Source of the DNA: Pantoea eucalypti
GTDB lineage: Bacteria; Pseudomonadota; Gammaproteobacteria; Enterobacterales; Enterobacteriaceae
DNA: 64,000 nucleotides
Assembly (NCBI RefSeq): GCF_009646115.1
Contig: NZ_CP045720.1
Coordinates: 1,364,001-1,428,000, forward strand
Reading direction: 5' to 3'
Shown here: positions 50,171-60,347 of the stretch, piece after piece
Position numbering within the stretch: the stretch's first letter is position 1
Layout of the letters: each line of letters begins with the position of its first letter
Program-made: the position numbers and the translations under genes
Notes under the pieces: model-generated
Seen by the model: the letters and a program-made list of their open reading frames with translations, nothing else
Told to the model about the DNA's origin: nothing
Databases searched by the model: none

Positions 50171-50256
50171 GAATTGCTGTGAGATCGAGTCAGCGAAGGG
50201 AACAGGGTCAGATCGGAAAGACGCAAAACCTCTCATCCATGACACGCTCGGCTCGT
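50171..50256 (+). repeat. Intergenic repeat, direct copy 1
   Basis: An 86-base unit that recurs 130 bases downstream with about nine differences. It starts ATTGCTGTGAGATCGAGTC, contains the core AGGGAACAGGGTCAGATCGG and ends with CATGACACGCTCGGC. It has no protein-like frame. It begins 19 bases past the mgl terminator T run. Confidence 0.85.
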
Positions 50257-50300
50257 GTTATTCCTCTGCAGAACGCTTTTTATGAGGGAGAGTGTTGGAG

Positions 50301-50386
50301 GCATTGCTGTGAGATCGAGTCTGCGAAGGGAACAGGGTCAGATCGGAAAGTCGCAAAGGCCGTCATCCATGACACGCTCGGCCCGC
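50301..50386 (+). repeat. Intergenic repeat, direct copy 2
   Basis: Second copy of the 86-base unit, offset by exactly 130 bases. The 44 bases between the copies are not obviously repeated. The 3' end runs into an 8-bp hairpin CCCGCGTC / GACGCGGG (50382-50403). Confidence 0.85.
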
Positions 50387-50406
50387 GTCGTCCCTGACGC
50401 GGGACG

Positions 50407-50431
50407 CTTTCCTCTTCTGACCCTGTTCCCT
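50407..50431 (-). repeat. Intergenic repeat, inverted partial core
   Basis: TCTGACCCTGTTCCCT (50416-50431) is the exact reverse complement of 50327-50342 in copy 2, and CTTTCC (50407-50412) pairs with GGAAAG (50345-50350). Copy 2 and this inverted core would fold into a structured element of about 105 bases enclosing the hairpin at 50382-50403. Together with copy 1 the cluster fills most of the interval between mglC and sanA. Confidence 0.8.
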
Positions 50432-50550
50432 GCGCGTTGAGCTTAGTCGTTGCTGTCAGAATTCCCTGAACCTTGTACCTTGCTGCCAGACCGCAGCAAA
50501 CTGCTAACAATGCGATTTCAGCAAAGCTAAAAGAAGCCGCTGAGCGCCAG

Positions 50551-51288
<738 letters not shown>

Positions 51289-51370
51289 TCAGAATGTTGA
51301 GATGGGACAAGGCTACTTGAGCTGTCGCAGTGAAGCAAGTTACTGCCGGCTGGCTGTGCTATTTTTGAAC

Positions 51371-51398
51371 ACTGACGGATCGCCTGCGATCCGGCAGT
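51371..51398 (-). terminator. Probable terminator of maeA
   Basis: A 12-bp stem with one mismatch, ACTGACGGATCG / CGATCCGGCAGT (51371-51382 with 51387-51398), begins seven bases past the maeA stop on the minus strand. The T-tract is poor. Confidence 0.5.
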
Positions 51399-51405
51399 CT
51401 GAAGG

Positions 51406-53103
51406 TTAAATCGAGGTACGACGATAATGACGGTACTGCGGCAGCCAGAAGTTGTTGGCGATAGCCTGTGACAACACATCCTCTGAGGTCACTACGGCGA
51501 CACCCGCCAGCTGAGCCGCTTTACCCACTTCCATCGCAATGATTTTCGACACACCCTGAATATCTTTAATCTCAGGCAGCACCGGGCCTTCGCCTTCATT
51601 CACCAGCGGTGAACAGTCGGCGAGCGCACGGCTGGCGGTCATCAGCATGGTATCGGTAACGCGGCTGGCGCCTGACGCAATCACACCCAGCCCAATACCG
51701 GGGAAGATATAGGAGTTGTTGCACTGCGCAATCGGATAGGTTTTACCATTCCAGCTCACCGGTGAGAACGGGCTGCCCGTGGCGACCAGCGCGGCACCGT
51801 CAGTCCAGGCAATGATATCCGCAGGTGTGGCTTCCACGCGTGATGTCGGGTTCGACAACGGCATCACGATAGGGCGCTTACAGTGCTTGTGCATCTCGCG
51901 AATGATCTCTTCGGTGAACAGACCCGGCTGGCCGGAGACACCAATCAGAATATCGGGTTTCGCATTGCGTACGACATCCAGCAGCGAAATGGAATCATTG
52001 GTGATATCCCAGGTCTGCAGGTTTTCGCTTTTCTGCACCAGCTTGCTCTGGAAGTCGAGCAGGTTGGGGAGCTTATCAGTCAACAGACCAAAGCGATCCA
52101 CCATCATTACCCGGCCACGCGCTTCATCATCACTCAGACCTTCTGATTTCATCTGCGCAATGATCTGTTCAGCGATTCCGCAACCCGCAGAACCGGCACC
52201 CAGGAACACCACTTTCTGCTCGCACAGGCGGCTACCGGCTGCGCGGCTGGCCGCAATCAGCGTGCCAACGGTCACGGCGGCGGTGCCCTGAATATCGTCG
52301 TTAAAGCAGCAGACTTCATCGCGATAGCGGTTCAGCAGTGGCATGGCATTCTTCTGGGCGAAATCTTCAAACTGCAACAGCACTTTCGGCCAGCGGCGCT
52401 TAACGGCCTGAATAAACTCATTCACGAACGTATCATACTCTTCGCCAGTGATACGCGGATGACGCCAGCCCATGTAGAGCGGATCGTTCAGCAACTGCTG
52501 ATTGTTGGTGCCGACATCCAGCACAACCGGCAGCGTGTACGCCGGGCTGATGCCGCCACAGGCGGTATAGAGCGAAAGCTTACCAATCGGGATACCCATG
52601 CCACCGATGCCCTGATCGCCGAGGCCCAGAATACGTTCGCCATCAGTCACCACAATCACCTTCACATTCTGCTTGGTGGCGTTTTGCAGCATATCTTCGA
52701 TGCGATCGCGGTTTGGGTAGGAGATGAACACGCCACGCGCACGGCGGTAGATTTCAGAGAAGTGTTCACACGCTGCGCCAACGGTCGGGGTGTAGATAAT
52801 CGGCATCATCTCTTCGAGATGGTTATCCAGCAGGCGGTAAAACAGCGTTTCGTTGGTGTCCTGGATGTTGCGCAGGTAGACATGCTTATCGTTATTGTTT
52901 TTGAAGTCCTGGAACTGACGCCAGGCACGCTGCGCCTGCTCTTCAATCGATTCTACGGCTTCTGGCAGCAGACCATTGAGGTTGAATTCGTTACGTTCTT
53001 CGATACTGAAGGCGCTGCCTTTGTTTAACAGGGGAAATTCCAGCAAAATCGGGCCAGCATAAGGGATATACAGCGGGCGTTTACTTTCGTAGTCGAGTTC
53101 CAT
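51406..53103 (-). CDS. maeA: NAD-dependent malic enzyme MaeA (SfcA)
   Basis: It decarboxylates L-malate to pyruvate with NAD+ as electron acceptor and Mg2+/Mn2+. The 565-residue protein has the same length as E. coli MaeA. Signatures: [42 protein letters not shown] (in pieces) for malate binding, [21 protein letters not shown] for the metal, and the nucleotide fold [12 protein letters not shown]. In E. coli the gene lies elsewhere on the chromosome; here it sits between sanA and cdd. Confidence 0.97.
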   Translation of the reverse strand: MELDYESKRPLYIPYAGPILLEFPLLNKGSAFSIEERNEFNLNGLLPEAVESIEEQAQRAWRQFQDFKNNNDKHVYLRNIQDTNETLFYRLLDNHLEEMMPIIYTPTVGAACEHFSEIYRRARGVFISYPNRDRIEDMLQNATKQNVKVIVVTDGERILGLGDQGIGGMGIPIGKLSLYTACGGISPAYTLPVVLDVGTNNQQLLNDPLYMGWRHPRITGEEYDTFVNEFIQAVKRRWPKVLLQFEDFAQKNAMPLLNRYRDEVCCFNDDIQGTAAVTVGTLIAASRAAGSRLCEQKVVFLGAGSAGCGIAEQIIAQMKSEGLSDDEARGRVMMVDRFGLLTDKLPNLLDFQSKLVQKSENLQTWDITNDSISLLDVVRNAKPDILIGVSGQPGLFTEEIIREMHKHCKRPIVMPLSNPTSRVEATPADIIAWTDGAALVATGSPFSPVSWNGKTYPIAQCNNSYIFPGIGLGVIASGASRVTDTMLMTASRALADCSPLVNEGEGPVLPEIKDIQGVSKIIAMEVGKAAQLAGVAVVTSEDVLSQAIANNFWLPQYRHYRRTSI

Positions 53104-53372
53104 GCAGTGATGCTCCGGTTGCAGTGTTGTCTGGCGTCACGCCGGAAAGGTAGCGCCAGTTTTCTTACCCGTTATAGCTCAGACTGCAGGCCCGGCAGCG
53201 GCAGGGTAACCGCTCCAGAAAGATTCACGACCGCGGTGCCATCCTGCAACCTGAATTATTCAGAGTAATTTGTGATCACGTGAATTCTGGCGCCAGATCC
53301 TATGAAATTTCCCGCAGAAGTACAGCGTTTGTTCATAAAAGCTCACAAAACTGTGGCCTCTCTGACAGCGGG

Positions 53373-54263
53373 TTATGCTTTGTACAGCGTCACCTGCAGC
53401 AGCTCACCGCAACCAAATGTCTCAAGTGTTGCCTGTGTGGCGGCGAACTGGCTTAACGTGGCATTTTCTACTTCAGCTAAAACCGCTTTTTTTATCTGAT
53501 GAACATCGCCGCCCTGCATGTTCAGCAAGACCAGCGCCGCCTGAAGTGGCGGGAAGCTTGGGTTGAACGCGGCATTTTCCGCATAGCGACCCGCGACAAT
53601 CGCGCCATCCTGGGTCAGCAGGGCAACACCAGCGTGTGACTGACTGTAAGGCGCATGGCTGGCATTGGCGGCGGCCACGGCGGCCTGTACCAGTTCATCG
53701 CCCACGGCCACGTAACCATGATCAACCTCGTCCATCAGGAAGGTTGTGATGTCGAGATCGCGTGGGCCAAAGGCATCGGGCAGATAGTCGGCCAGGGTGC
53801 TGATCGCGCGCTTTGGCAGGCTGATACGAATGCTGGTGCCGCTGTTCAGCTCGTTCATAAACTGACGGCAGTGCCCGCACGGCGTGTAGTTAACGGTTAT
53901 CGTCTCAAGCTGGCGCTCGCCACGCAGCCACGCATGGGTAATGGCGCTCTGCTCGGCGTGAACCGTCTGCTGCATCGCCGTGCCGACAAATTCCATGTTG
54001 GCCCCGAAGTACCAGTTGCCGCTGACGCCACGGGCAATCGCCCCGACGTTAAAATGCGACACGGTAGCCACGGCGCAGGACGCCGCCAGAGGCAGCAGCG
54101 CCAGCGCCAGTGCATCGGCATCCATCTGGGTCTGTTGTTGCAGCGAGGCGACCTGGTCGGCGCTGAGCACGGCGTTGAAGTCAGCCTCGTTCAGCAGGGG
54201 AGCCAGTGCAGTTTGCAGCGTTGACGGCAATGCCTCAAAAGCGGAGAGGAAACGGGATTGCAT
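53373..54263 (-). CDS. cdd: Cytidine deaminase Cdd
   Basis: Cdd deaminates cytidine and deoxycytidine to uridine forms in pyrimidine salvage. The 296-residue dimeric enzyme (E. coli 294) has the active site in VHAEQSAI (zinc His and catalytic Glu) and PCGHCRQF (two zinc cysteines) in the N-terminal domain, and a non-catalytic C-terminal copy of the fold. Upstream at about 54312-54360 there are CRP-like (ATGTGATCC) and GTTGCA-type motifs that could be CRP/CytR sites, as known for E. coli cdd, but the matches are weak. Confidence 0.96.
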   Translation of the reverse strand: MQSRFLSAFEALPSTLQTALAPLLNEADFNAVLSADQVASLQQQTQMDADALALALLPLAASCAVATVSHFNVGAIARGVSGNWYFGANMEFVGTAMQQTVHAEQSAITHAWLRGERQLETITVNYTPCGHCRQFMNELNSGTSIRISLPKRAISTLADYLPDAFGPRDLDITTFLMDEVDHGYVAVGDELVQAAVAAANASHAPYSQSHAGVALLTQDGAIVAGRYAENAAFNPSFPPLQAALVLLNMQGGDVHQIKKAVLAEVENATLSQFAATQATLETFGCGELLQVTLYKA

Positions 54264-54357
54264 GTGAGCCTCATTAAATTCAGCAGGGCGATGTGCCAGT
54301 CACCGGTTTATATGTGATCCACATCGCTCTGACAATGTAACCTGTGTTGCATGTTTC

Positions 54358-54383
54358 AACTTTGCGAGATCAATCGCAAAGTT
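54358..54383 (-). terminator. Hairpin directly after yohK
   Basis: A perfect 10-bp stem AACTTTGCGA / TCGCAAAGTT with a 6-base loop touches the yohK stop codon. It has no T run, so it may stabilise the message rather than terminate it. It lies at the upstream edge of the cdd control region. Confidence 0.5.
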
Positions 54384-55076
54384 TCAGCCAAACCAGTGCA
54401 GCAGGAGCGGAAAAATAAAGGGCGCCAGCAGTGAGGTGATGATGCCGCAGATCACCAGCGCCAGTGAACTGAAGGCGCCCTCCTGATAGTCGAGCTCGGC
54501 CGCGCGTGCTGTGCCCAGGGCATGTGACGCATTGCCAATTGCCAGTCCGCGCGCGGCTTTAGACTTCACGCCCAGCAGATTCAGTACCGTGTGCCCGAAC
54601 ACCGCACCCAGCACCCCGGCAATAAGTACACAAATAGCGCTGATAGCGGGGATACCATGCAGCGAGCCGGAGACAGCCATCGCGATGGGTGTGGTCACGG
54701 ATTTGGGCATGATCGTGGCGGCAATTTCGGGCGTGGCACCCATCCACAGAGCAATAGCAGTACCTGAACTCATGGCGGTCACACTGCCAATAAAGCAGAC
54801 GCCGATAATGGACTTCCAGCGGGCACGAATCTGGTGCATCTGCTCATACAGCGGCAATGCCAGCGCAACCACGGCCGGTTGCAACAGCTGATTGAGAATC
54901 TCACTGCCTGCGAAATAGCGCGAGTAGGGCAGCTGTAACAGCAGCAGTATCGGGATAATGATCGCCATCGCCACCAGCAGCGGATTGAGCAGCGAAATCT
55001 TCAGTTTTATCGCCAGCTTGCGCGCCAGAAAAAAGGCGGCCAGCGTCAATGGCAGCGACCACCATATCTCACTCAT
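54384..55076 (-). CDS. yohK: LrgB-family membrane protein YohK (CidB type)
   Basis: A 230-residue inner-membrane protein (E. coli YohK 231) of the LrgB family. Motifs: [46 protein letters not shown] (here [16 protein letters not shown]) and [28 protein letters not shown] (in pieces). CidAB/LrgAB systems act as holin-like modulators of autolysis or as by-product transporters in other bacteria. The ATG at 55076 overlaps the yohJ end by eight bases; the open frame extends further upstream into yohJ. Confidence 0.93.
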   Translation of the reverse strand: MSEIWWSLPLTLAAFFLARKLAIKLKISLLNPLLVAMAIIIPILLLLQLPYSRYFAGSEILNQLLQPAVVALALPLYEQMHQIRARWKSIIGVCFIGSVTAMSSGTAIALWMGATPEIAATIMPKSVTTPIAMAVSGSLHGIPAISAICVLIAGVLGAVFGHTVLNLLGVKSKAARGLAIGNASHALGTARAAELDYQEGAFSSLALVICGIITSLLAPFIFPLLLHWFG

Positions 55077-55461
55077 CAGCAGACTCCCCGGCCGGACGGC
55101 GGCTGTGAAGCTTGTGGGCACTTACGCCAACAATGGAGAGGACCAGCAGGGTGCTGACGACGCAGGAGACAACGATAGGGCCGAACTGCGCGGTAAGAAT
55201 ATCGGTGTAGCTCATTACCCCGACGCTAATCGGCACAAACAGCAGCGCCATGTAGCGAATCAGCAGATGGCATCCCGGCTTCACCCAGTTGACTGGCAGA
55301 ATCTGTGACGCAAGCAGGGCAAACAGAATTAACATCCCCAGAATGCTGCCGGGCATTTTTATAGGCAGCAGCGAGGCGATACCGATACCGGCGTATAAGC
55401 AGAGATAAATGATGATAAAAGCGCGAAGATAACGTCCGCAGACAGACAGCACGGTGAGCAT
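55069..55461 (-). CDS. yohJ: LrgA/CidA-family membrane protein YohJ
   Basis: A 130-residue protein with four transmembrane helices (E. coli YohJ 132) of the CidA/LrgA holin-like family. Conserved segments: [32 protein letters not shown] (in pieces), [26 protein letters not shown]. It is the first gene of the yohJK pair. Expression and role in enterobacteria are not well established. Confidence 0.93.
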   Translation of the reverse strand: MLTVLSVCGRYLRAFIIIYLCLYAGIGIASLLPIKMPGSILGMLILFALLASQILPVNWVKPGCHLLIRYMALLFVPISVGVMSYTDILTAQFGPIVVSCVVSTLLVLSIVGVSAHKLHSRRPAGESADE

Positions 55462-55604
55462 GGCAGGCTCCTGTTTTCACTGAGCTTCATCATACGCATT
55501 AACCGCTTAGCGTGCTAGCGATCACACTTATGGGTACAGGGCAGTGCCGGGTGAAGCGTGCCGGGAAAGAAAAGGAGAGGTTGGGTAGTCGTGGGAACAG
55601 AGAA

Positions 55605-55644
55605 GAGAAAACCCTTCGCGCCAGAGCTAAGGCACGAAGGGTTT
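55605..55644 (-). terminator. Terminator of metG
   Basis: AAACCCTTCG pairs with CGAAGGGTTT, extended by GCC / GGC, around an 8-base loop (55608-55644). On the minus strand it ends GGGTTTTCTC. It lies about 45 bases after the metG stop. Confidence 0.7.
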
Positions 55645-55690
55645 CAGAACGGCAGTGCGCTTTGCAGCTTAAACCGCAGAGGGCAGACCT

Positions 55691-57724
55691 TTACTTAACC
55701 GGCATGCCCGGTACAGCACCGCTATCAACGGACAACACGAACAGATCTTTACCGCCCGGACCCGCTGACAGCACCATACCTTCGGAGATGCCGAAGCGCA
55801 TTTTACGCGGCGCCAGGTTGGCCACGATGATGGTCATTTTACCGACCAGCACAGAGGGATCAGGATAAGCGGCGCGGATGCCCGAGAAAATCTGACGCTT
55901 TTCACCGCCCAGGTCGAGTTGCAGACGCAGCAGCTTGTCTGAACCTTCCACCCGTTCCGCCTGCTCGATTAGCGCAACGCGCATATCCACTTTGGCGAAA
56001 TCGTCGATGGTGATGGTGTCACCAATCGGCGCATCTGCCAGCGGACCGGTTGCGGCTGGTGCACTTGCTGCGGCAGCATCCTCTTTTGAGGCGTCAATCA
56101 GTCCCTCAACCTTCGCCATTTCAATGCGGCTGTAGAGTGCTTTGAATGGCGCAACCTGATGATCCAGCAGCGGCTGCGCAATGGCATCCCAGCTCAATTC
56201 ACAGTTCAGGAAGCCCTCTGCACGGGCGCTCAGTGACGGCAGCACCGGCTTCAGCCAGGTCATCAGAATGCGGAACAGGTTAATGCCCATTGAGCAGATG
56301 GCCTGCAGATCGGCATCACGGCCTTCCTGCTTCGCGACCACCCACGGAGCCTGCTCATCGACATAACGGTTCGCCAGGTCGGCCAGCGCCATAATTTCAC
56401 GGATAGCACGGCTGTATTCGCGCGCAGCCCAGGCATCACCAATCTTCTCTGACGCATCAACGAAGGTCTGATAGAGCGCCGGATCGGCCAGTTCTGCCGC
56501 CAGTTTGCCGTCAAAGCGTTTGGTAATGAAGCCTGCGTTACGTGACGCCAGGTTAACCACTTTGTTGACGATGTCGGCATTTACGCGCTGGACGAAATCT
56601 TCCAGATTCAGGTCGATGTCGTCGATACGTGAAGAGAGTTTCGCCGCGTAGTAGTAACGCAGGCTGTCGGCATCCAGATGTTGCAGCCAGGTGCTGGCTT
56701 TGATAAAGGTGCCGCGCGACTTCGACATCTTGGCACCGTTAACGGTGACATAGCCGTGTACAAACAGATTGTTCGGCTTGCGGAAGTTGCTGCCTTCCAG
56801 CATCGCTGGCCAGAACAGGCTATGGAAATAGACGATATCTTTACCGATGAAATGATACAGCTCGGTGGTGGAGTCTTTACGCCAGAATTCGTCGAAGTCG
56901 ATGTCGCCGCGCTTGTCGCACAGGTTCTTGAACGAGCCCATGTAGCCGATAGGCGCATCCAGCCAGACGTAGAAGTATTTGCCTGGCGCATCCGGAATTT
57001 CAAAGCCGAAGTAAGGCGCATCGCGTGAGATATCCCACTGCTGCAGGCCTGACTCAAACCACTCCTGCATTTTGTTCGCCACCTGATCCTGCAGCGCACC
57101 GGAGCGGGTCCACGCCTGCAGCATGGCGCTGAAGGACGGCAGATCAAAGAAGAAGTGCTCAGAGTCGCGCAGAACTGGCGTCGCACCAGAAACCACAGAC
57201 TTAGGATCGATCAGCTCGGTCGGGCTGTAGGTCGCGCTGCAGACTTCACAGTTGTCGCCGTATTGATCAGGTGACTTACATTTCGGGCAGGTGCCTTTCA
57301 CAAAACGGTCCGGCAGGAACATCCCTTTTTCCGGATCGTAAAGCTGGGAAATGGTGCGGTTTTTAATAAAACCGTTCTCTTTCAGGCGGCCGTAAATCAG
57401 CGCAGACAGCTCGCGGTTTTCATCGCCGTGAGTGGAGTGATAATTGTCATAGCTGACGTTGAAACCGGCAAAGTCGGCTTCATGCTCGCTTTTCATTTCT
57501 GCAATCATCTGCTCCGGCGCAATGCCCAGCTGCTGAGCTTTCAGCATGATAGGCGTGCCGTGCGCATCATCGGCGCAAATGAAATAAACCTGATTGCCAC
57601 GCATTCGTTGATAACGCACCCAAATATCTGCCTGGATATGCTCGAGCATGTGGCCGAGATGGATTGATCCGTTCGCGTAAGGCAGTGCGCACGTTACCAG
57701 AATTTTTTTAGCGACTTGAGTCAT
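55691..57724 (-). CDS. metG: Methionyl-tRNA synthetase MetG
   Basis: It charges tRNA-Met with methionine. The 677-residue class I synthetase (same length as E. coli) has the HIGH motif as HLGH in [18 protein letters not shown] as the KMSKS loop, a zinc knuckle [17 protein letters not shown], and an anticodon-binding helical domain. The C-terminal tRNA-binding domain (about 575-677) is joined by an alanine-rich linker ([12 protein letters not shown]) and mediates dimerisation. Divergent from mrp, as in E. coli. Confidence 0.98.
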   Translation of the reverse strand: MTQVAKKILVTCALPYANGSIHLGHMLEHIQADIWVRYQRMRGNQVYFICADDAHGTPIMLKAQQLGIAPEQMIAEMKSEHEADFAGFNVSYDNYHSTHGDENRELSALIYGRLKENGFIKNRTISQLYDPEKGMFLPDRFVKGTCPKCKSPDQYGDNCEVCSATYSPTELIDPKSVVSGATPVLRDSEHFFFDLPSFSAMLQAWTRSGALQDQVANKMQEWFESGLQQWDISRDAPYFGFEIPDAPGKYFYVWLDAPIGYMGSFKNLCDKRGDIDFDEFWRKDSTTELYHFIGKDIVYFHSLFWPAMLEGSNFRKPNNLFVHGYVTVNGAKMSKSRGTFIKASTWLQHLDADSLRYYYAAKLSSRIDDIDLNLEDFVQRVNADIVNKVVNLASRNAGFITKRFDGKLAAELADPALYQTFVDASEKIGDAWAAREYSRAIREIMALADLANRYVDEQAPWVVAKQEGRDADLQAICSMGINLFRILMTWLKPVLPSLSARAEGFLNCELSWDAIAQPLLDHQVAPFKALYSRIEMAKVEGLIDASKEDAAAASAPAATGPLADAPIGDTITIDDFAKVDMRVALIEQAERVEGSDKLLRLQLDLGGEKRQIFSGIRAAYPDPSVLVGKMTIIVANLAPRKMRFGISEGMVLSAGPGGKDLFVLSVDSGAVPGMPVK

Positions 57725-57900
57725 AGTTTGCGTAGCTTTCTGTTGATTGAAAAAACGGGCTTAGATGGTAACTGATGGCTTCTCCTGCGTAAACATAAGG
57801 GATTCACCCCGTCAGTCGCCGCAGATCCACGAGCATCTGATATCATTGACAATACATCGCTGAAACACAGCGTAAGCACAGCAGAAATAAGGAGCAGGGG

Positions 57901-59013
57901 ATGACAGTACAATCCCGGGAACCGCATACGCCAGAGGGCCTGCGCGCCATCGTAGCGGGCGTATTGAGAAGCTTTGAGCATCCGACCCTTAAACAGAATC
58001 TCACCTCGCTGAAAGCGCTGCACCACGTGGCGCAGCTGGATGGAACGCTGCATGTTGAACTGCTGATGCCGTTTGCGTGGGCCAGCGGGTTCGATGCCCT
58101 GAAAGAGCAGGTCAGCGCCGACCTGCTGCGTCAGACCGGCGCACGCGCCATCGACTGGCGGCTCAGCCACGATATCGCCACCCTGAAGCGGGTGAAAAAC
58201 CAGCCGGGCGTTAACGGGGTTAAAAACATTATTGCGGTCAGCTCCGGCAAAGGCGGCGTGGGTAAATCCAGCACCGCCGTAAATATGGCACTGGCGCTGG
58301 CAGCTGAGGGCGCGCGCGTCGGCATTCTTGACGCGGATATCTACGGCCCGTCTGTGCCGAACATGCTTGGGACTCAGGACCAGCGGCCAACCTCGCCGGA
58401 TGGGACCCATATGGCGCCGATCATGGCACATGGGCTGGCCACCAACTCCATTGGTTATCTGGTCACGGATGACAATGCGATGGTGTGGCGCGGACCCATG
58501 GCCAGTAAAGCGCTTATGCAGTTGCTGAATGAGACTCTGTGGCCTGAGCTGGATTATCTGGTGCTGGATATGCCGCCCGGCACGGGCGACATTCAGCTGA
58601 CGCTGGCGCAGAACGTGCCGGTAACCGGTGCGCTGGTGGTCACGACGCCGCAGGATATCGCCCTGATTGATGCCCGCAAAGGACTGGTCATGTTTGAAAA
58701 GGTCAATGTGCCGGTGCTGGGCGTGGTAGAGAATATGAGCCTGCATGTCTGCAGCCAGTGTGGCTTCCACGAGCCGATTTTCGGCACCGGCGGCGCGCAG
58801 AAACTGGTGGAGGATTACCAGACGCAACTGCTGGCCCAGTTGCCACTGCACATTGACCTGCGCGAAGATCTTGATGAAGGTGAACCGACAGTGATTCGCC
58901 GGCCCGATAGCGAGTTTACCACGCTGTATCGCCAGTTGGCCGGACGCGTCGCGGCCCAGCTTTACTGGCAGGGCGAGGTCATCCCTGGCGATATCGCCTT
59001 CCGCGCGCTTTAA
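57901..59013 (+). CDS. mrp: Fe-S cluster carrier ATPase Mrp (ApbC)
   Basis: A P-loop ATPase that binds and transfers iron-sulphur clusters. The 370-residue protein has an N-terminal MIP18/DUF59 domain and a Mrp/NBP35 ATPase domain with the deviant Walker A SSGKGGVGKSS, switch DADIYGPSVP, MPPGTGDIQLTL, and the cluster-binding CxxC in HVCSQCGF. The ATG follows AGGAGCAGG. Its last four bases overlap the convergent acetyltransferase gene. Confidence 0.96.
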   Translation: MTVQSREPHTPEGLRAIVAGVLRSFEHPTLKQNLTSLKALHHVAQLDGTLHVELLMPFAWASGFDALKEQVSADLLRQTGARAIDWRLSHDIATLKRVKNQPGVNGVKNIIAVSSGKGGVGKSSTAVNMALALAAEGARVGILDADIYGPSVPNMLGTQDQRPTSPDGTHMAPIMAHGLATNSIGYLVTDDNAMVWRGPMASKALMQLLNETLWPELDYLVLDMPPGTGDIQLTLAQNVPVTGALVVTTPQDIALIDARKGLVMFEKVNVPVLGVVENMSLHVCSQCGFHEPIFGTGGAQKLVEDYQTQLLAQLPLHIDLREDLDEGEPTVIRRPDSEFTTLYRQLAGRVAAQLYWQGEVIPGDIAFRAL

Positions 59014-59465
59014 GCCCGACCCGACCCGCTGGCGTATTGTGAGGCCAGCGGGTAGTGCATCAGCACATAACCGCCGTGCTCGCCTTCGCCCTGTGAAATC
59101 ATCTTCCAGCCATGCTTCAGATAAAATGCCTGCGCCGCTTTGTTCTTCTGCAGGCACTTAAGCGCGCCGGTTGAGGTAAAACGCGCCTCTACCGCCTCCA
59201 GCAACGCGCTGCCCACGCCGCGCCCCTGCCAGTCTGGATCGACATAGAGACTGTGCAGGAAGTTGTCGTTCTCCAGCAGACCTGCAAAGCCGACCCGATG
59301 GCCATCAGCCTCCGCAACCAGGACGGTCTCCCCCAGAATAACGCCATCAAAATCTTCCAGTTGCCACTCGCTGCCCTCCAGCCAGCGCCAGTTATGTCGT
59401 CGCGCTGCCAGAAACAGCGTACGCAGGAAAGGACGGTCGGCTTCAGTAAACGGACGAATCTCCAC
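59010..59465 (-). CDS. GNAT-family N-acetyltransferase
   Basis: A 151-residue single-domain acetyltransferase. The acetyl-CoA binding motif A is YVDPDWQGRGVGSALLEAVEA near residues 73-91, and motif B is ALKCLQKNKAAQAFYLKHGWK. The start is GTG (59463-59465) with AAGGAG seven bases upstream. The acceptor substrate cannot be predicted. It is convergent with mrp and divergent from ahpC. Confidence 0.88.
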   Translation of the reverse strand: MEIRPFTEADRPFLRTLFLAARRHNWRWLEGSEWQLEDFDGVILGETVLVAEADGHRVGFAGLLENDNFLHSLYVDPDWQGRGVGSALLEAVEARFTSTGALKCLQKNKAAQAFYLKHGWKMISQGEGEHGGYVLMHYPLASQYASGSGRA

Positions 59466-59617
59466 GGGTCAGCTCCTTATCATCTGGTCTTACAAAACTA
59501 GCAGTGATTAGCGGAGACGTGCCTAAAAGATCGCGTAAAAGATAAAGCGGGTTAAATGTCACGTAAATCGCTGTACACTGCCTGCCGGGCCAGAGAGCAT
59601 CAGGCTCTCAGCGTTTG

Positions 59618-59654
59618 ATAGCTTTCGTTTATCAGATTGATAACGTCCGCATAT
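59618..59654 (+). promoter_or_regulatory. OxyR-type binding site upstream of ahpC
   Basis: Four elements ATAG-N7-TTAT-N7-ATAA-N7-ATAT occur at the exact 11-base spacing of the OxyR tetramer site (ATAG-N7-CTAT-N7-ATAG-N7-CTAT), with 13 of 16 conserved bases matching. The site ends 59 bases before the ahpC ATG, where OxyR would contact RNA polymerase. Confidence 0.7.
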
Positions 59655-59712
59655 TAGATGTTGGCCCGAAAATTATGTAACCTGCATCACATATTTTAAC
59701 GGAGGCCACCAG

Positions 59713-60276
59713 ATGTCTATTATCAATACCAAAATTAAGCCGTTCAAAAACGCAGCATTCAAAAACGGCGAATTCATCGACGTAACCGAGAAAGACGTTG
59801 AAGGTAAATGGAGTGTGTTCTTCTTCTATCCAGCTGACTTCACCTTCGTCTGCCCGACCGAACTGGGCGACGTAGCTGACCATTACGAAGAGTTCCAGAA
59901 ACTGGGCGTAGACATCTACTCCGTTTCTACCGACACCCACTTTACCCACAAAGCCTGGCACGGTTCTTCAGACACCATCGCGAAGATCAAATACACAATG
60001 ATCGGTGACCCGACTGGCGCGCTGACCCGTAACTTCGAAATCATGCGTGAAGACGAAGGTCTGGCTGACCGTGGTACTTTCATCGTTGACCCGCAAGGCG
60101 TAATCCAGGCAATCGAAATCACCGCTGAAGGCATTGGCCGTGACGCCTCTGACCTGCTGCGTAAAGTGAAAGCGGCTCAGTACGTGGCTTCTCACCCAGG
60201 TGAAGTGTGCCCGGCTAAATGGAAAGAAGGTGATGCAACACTGGCTCCGTCTCTGGACCTGGTTGGCAAAATCTAA
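59713..60276 (+). CDS. ahpC: Alkyl hydroperoxide reductase peroxiredoxin AhpC
   Basis: A typical 2-Cys peroxiredoxin that reduces H2O2, organic peroxides and peroxynitrite. 187 residues as in E. coli. The peroxidatic Cys47 is in FTFVCPTE and the resolving cysteine (about 166) in GEVCPAKW; the GGxG-type and C-terminal features of sensitive peroxiredoxins are present. Strong ribosome-binding site GGAGG. Codon use is highly biased toward common codons, as for an abundant protein. A hairpin separates it from ahpF. Confidence 0.98.
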   Translation: MSIINTKIKPFKNAAFKNGEFIDVTEKDVEGKWSVFFFYPADFTFVCPTELGDVADHYEEFQKLGVDIYSVSTDTHFTHKAWHGSSDTIAKIKYTMIGDPTGALTRNFEIMREDEGLADRGTFIVDPQGVIQAIEITAEGIGRDASDLLRKVKAAQYVASHPGEVCPAKWKEGDATLAPSLDLVGKI

Positions 60277-60304
60277 TCCCGCTTTGCTCTTTCGATCATT
60301 CTCC

Positions 60305-60332
60305 AATCGGGTGCTGCGGCACCCGATTTTTT
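60305..60332 (+). terminator. Attenuator between ahpC and ahpF
   Basis: A perfect 10-bp stem AATCGGGTGC / GCACCCGATT with a TGCG loop (60305-60328), followed by T residues to 60332. It explains more AhpC than AhpF from one promoter. Confidence 0.85.
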
Positions 60333-60347
60333 GACCAGGATATCACT

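Noticed and set aside
50171..50386. Two direct repeats considered as a CRISPR array.
   Set aside because: The units are 86 bases long with nine differences, only two copies, a single 44-base interval, and no cas genes.
57721..59157. A 478-codon open frame antisense to mrp.
   Set aside because: Mrp on the other strand has full family similarity. The antisense frame results from codon bias, has no family motifs and is rich in His, Gln and Arg as antisense frames are.
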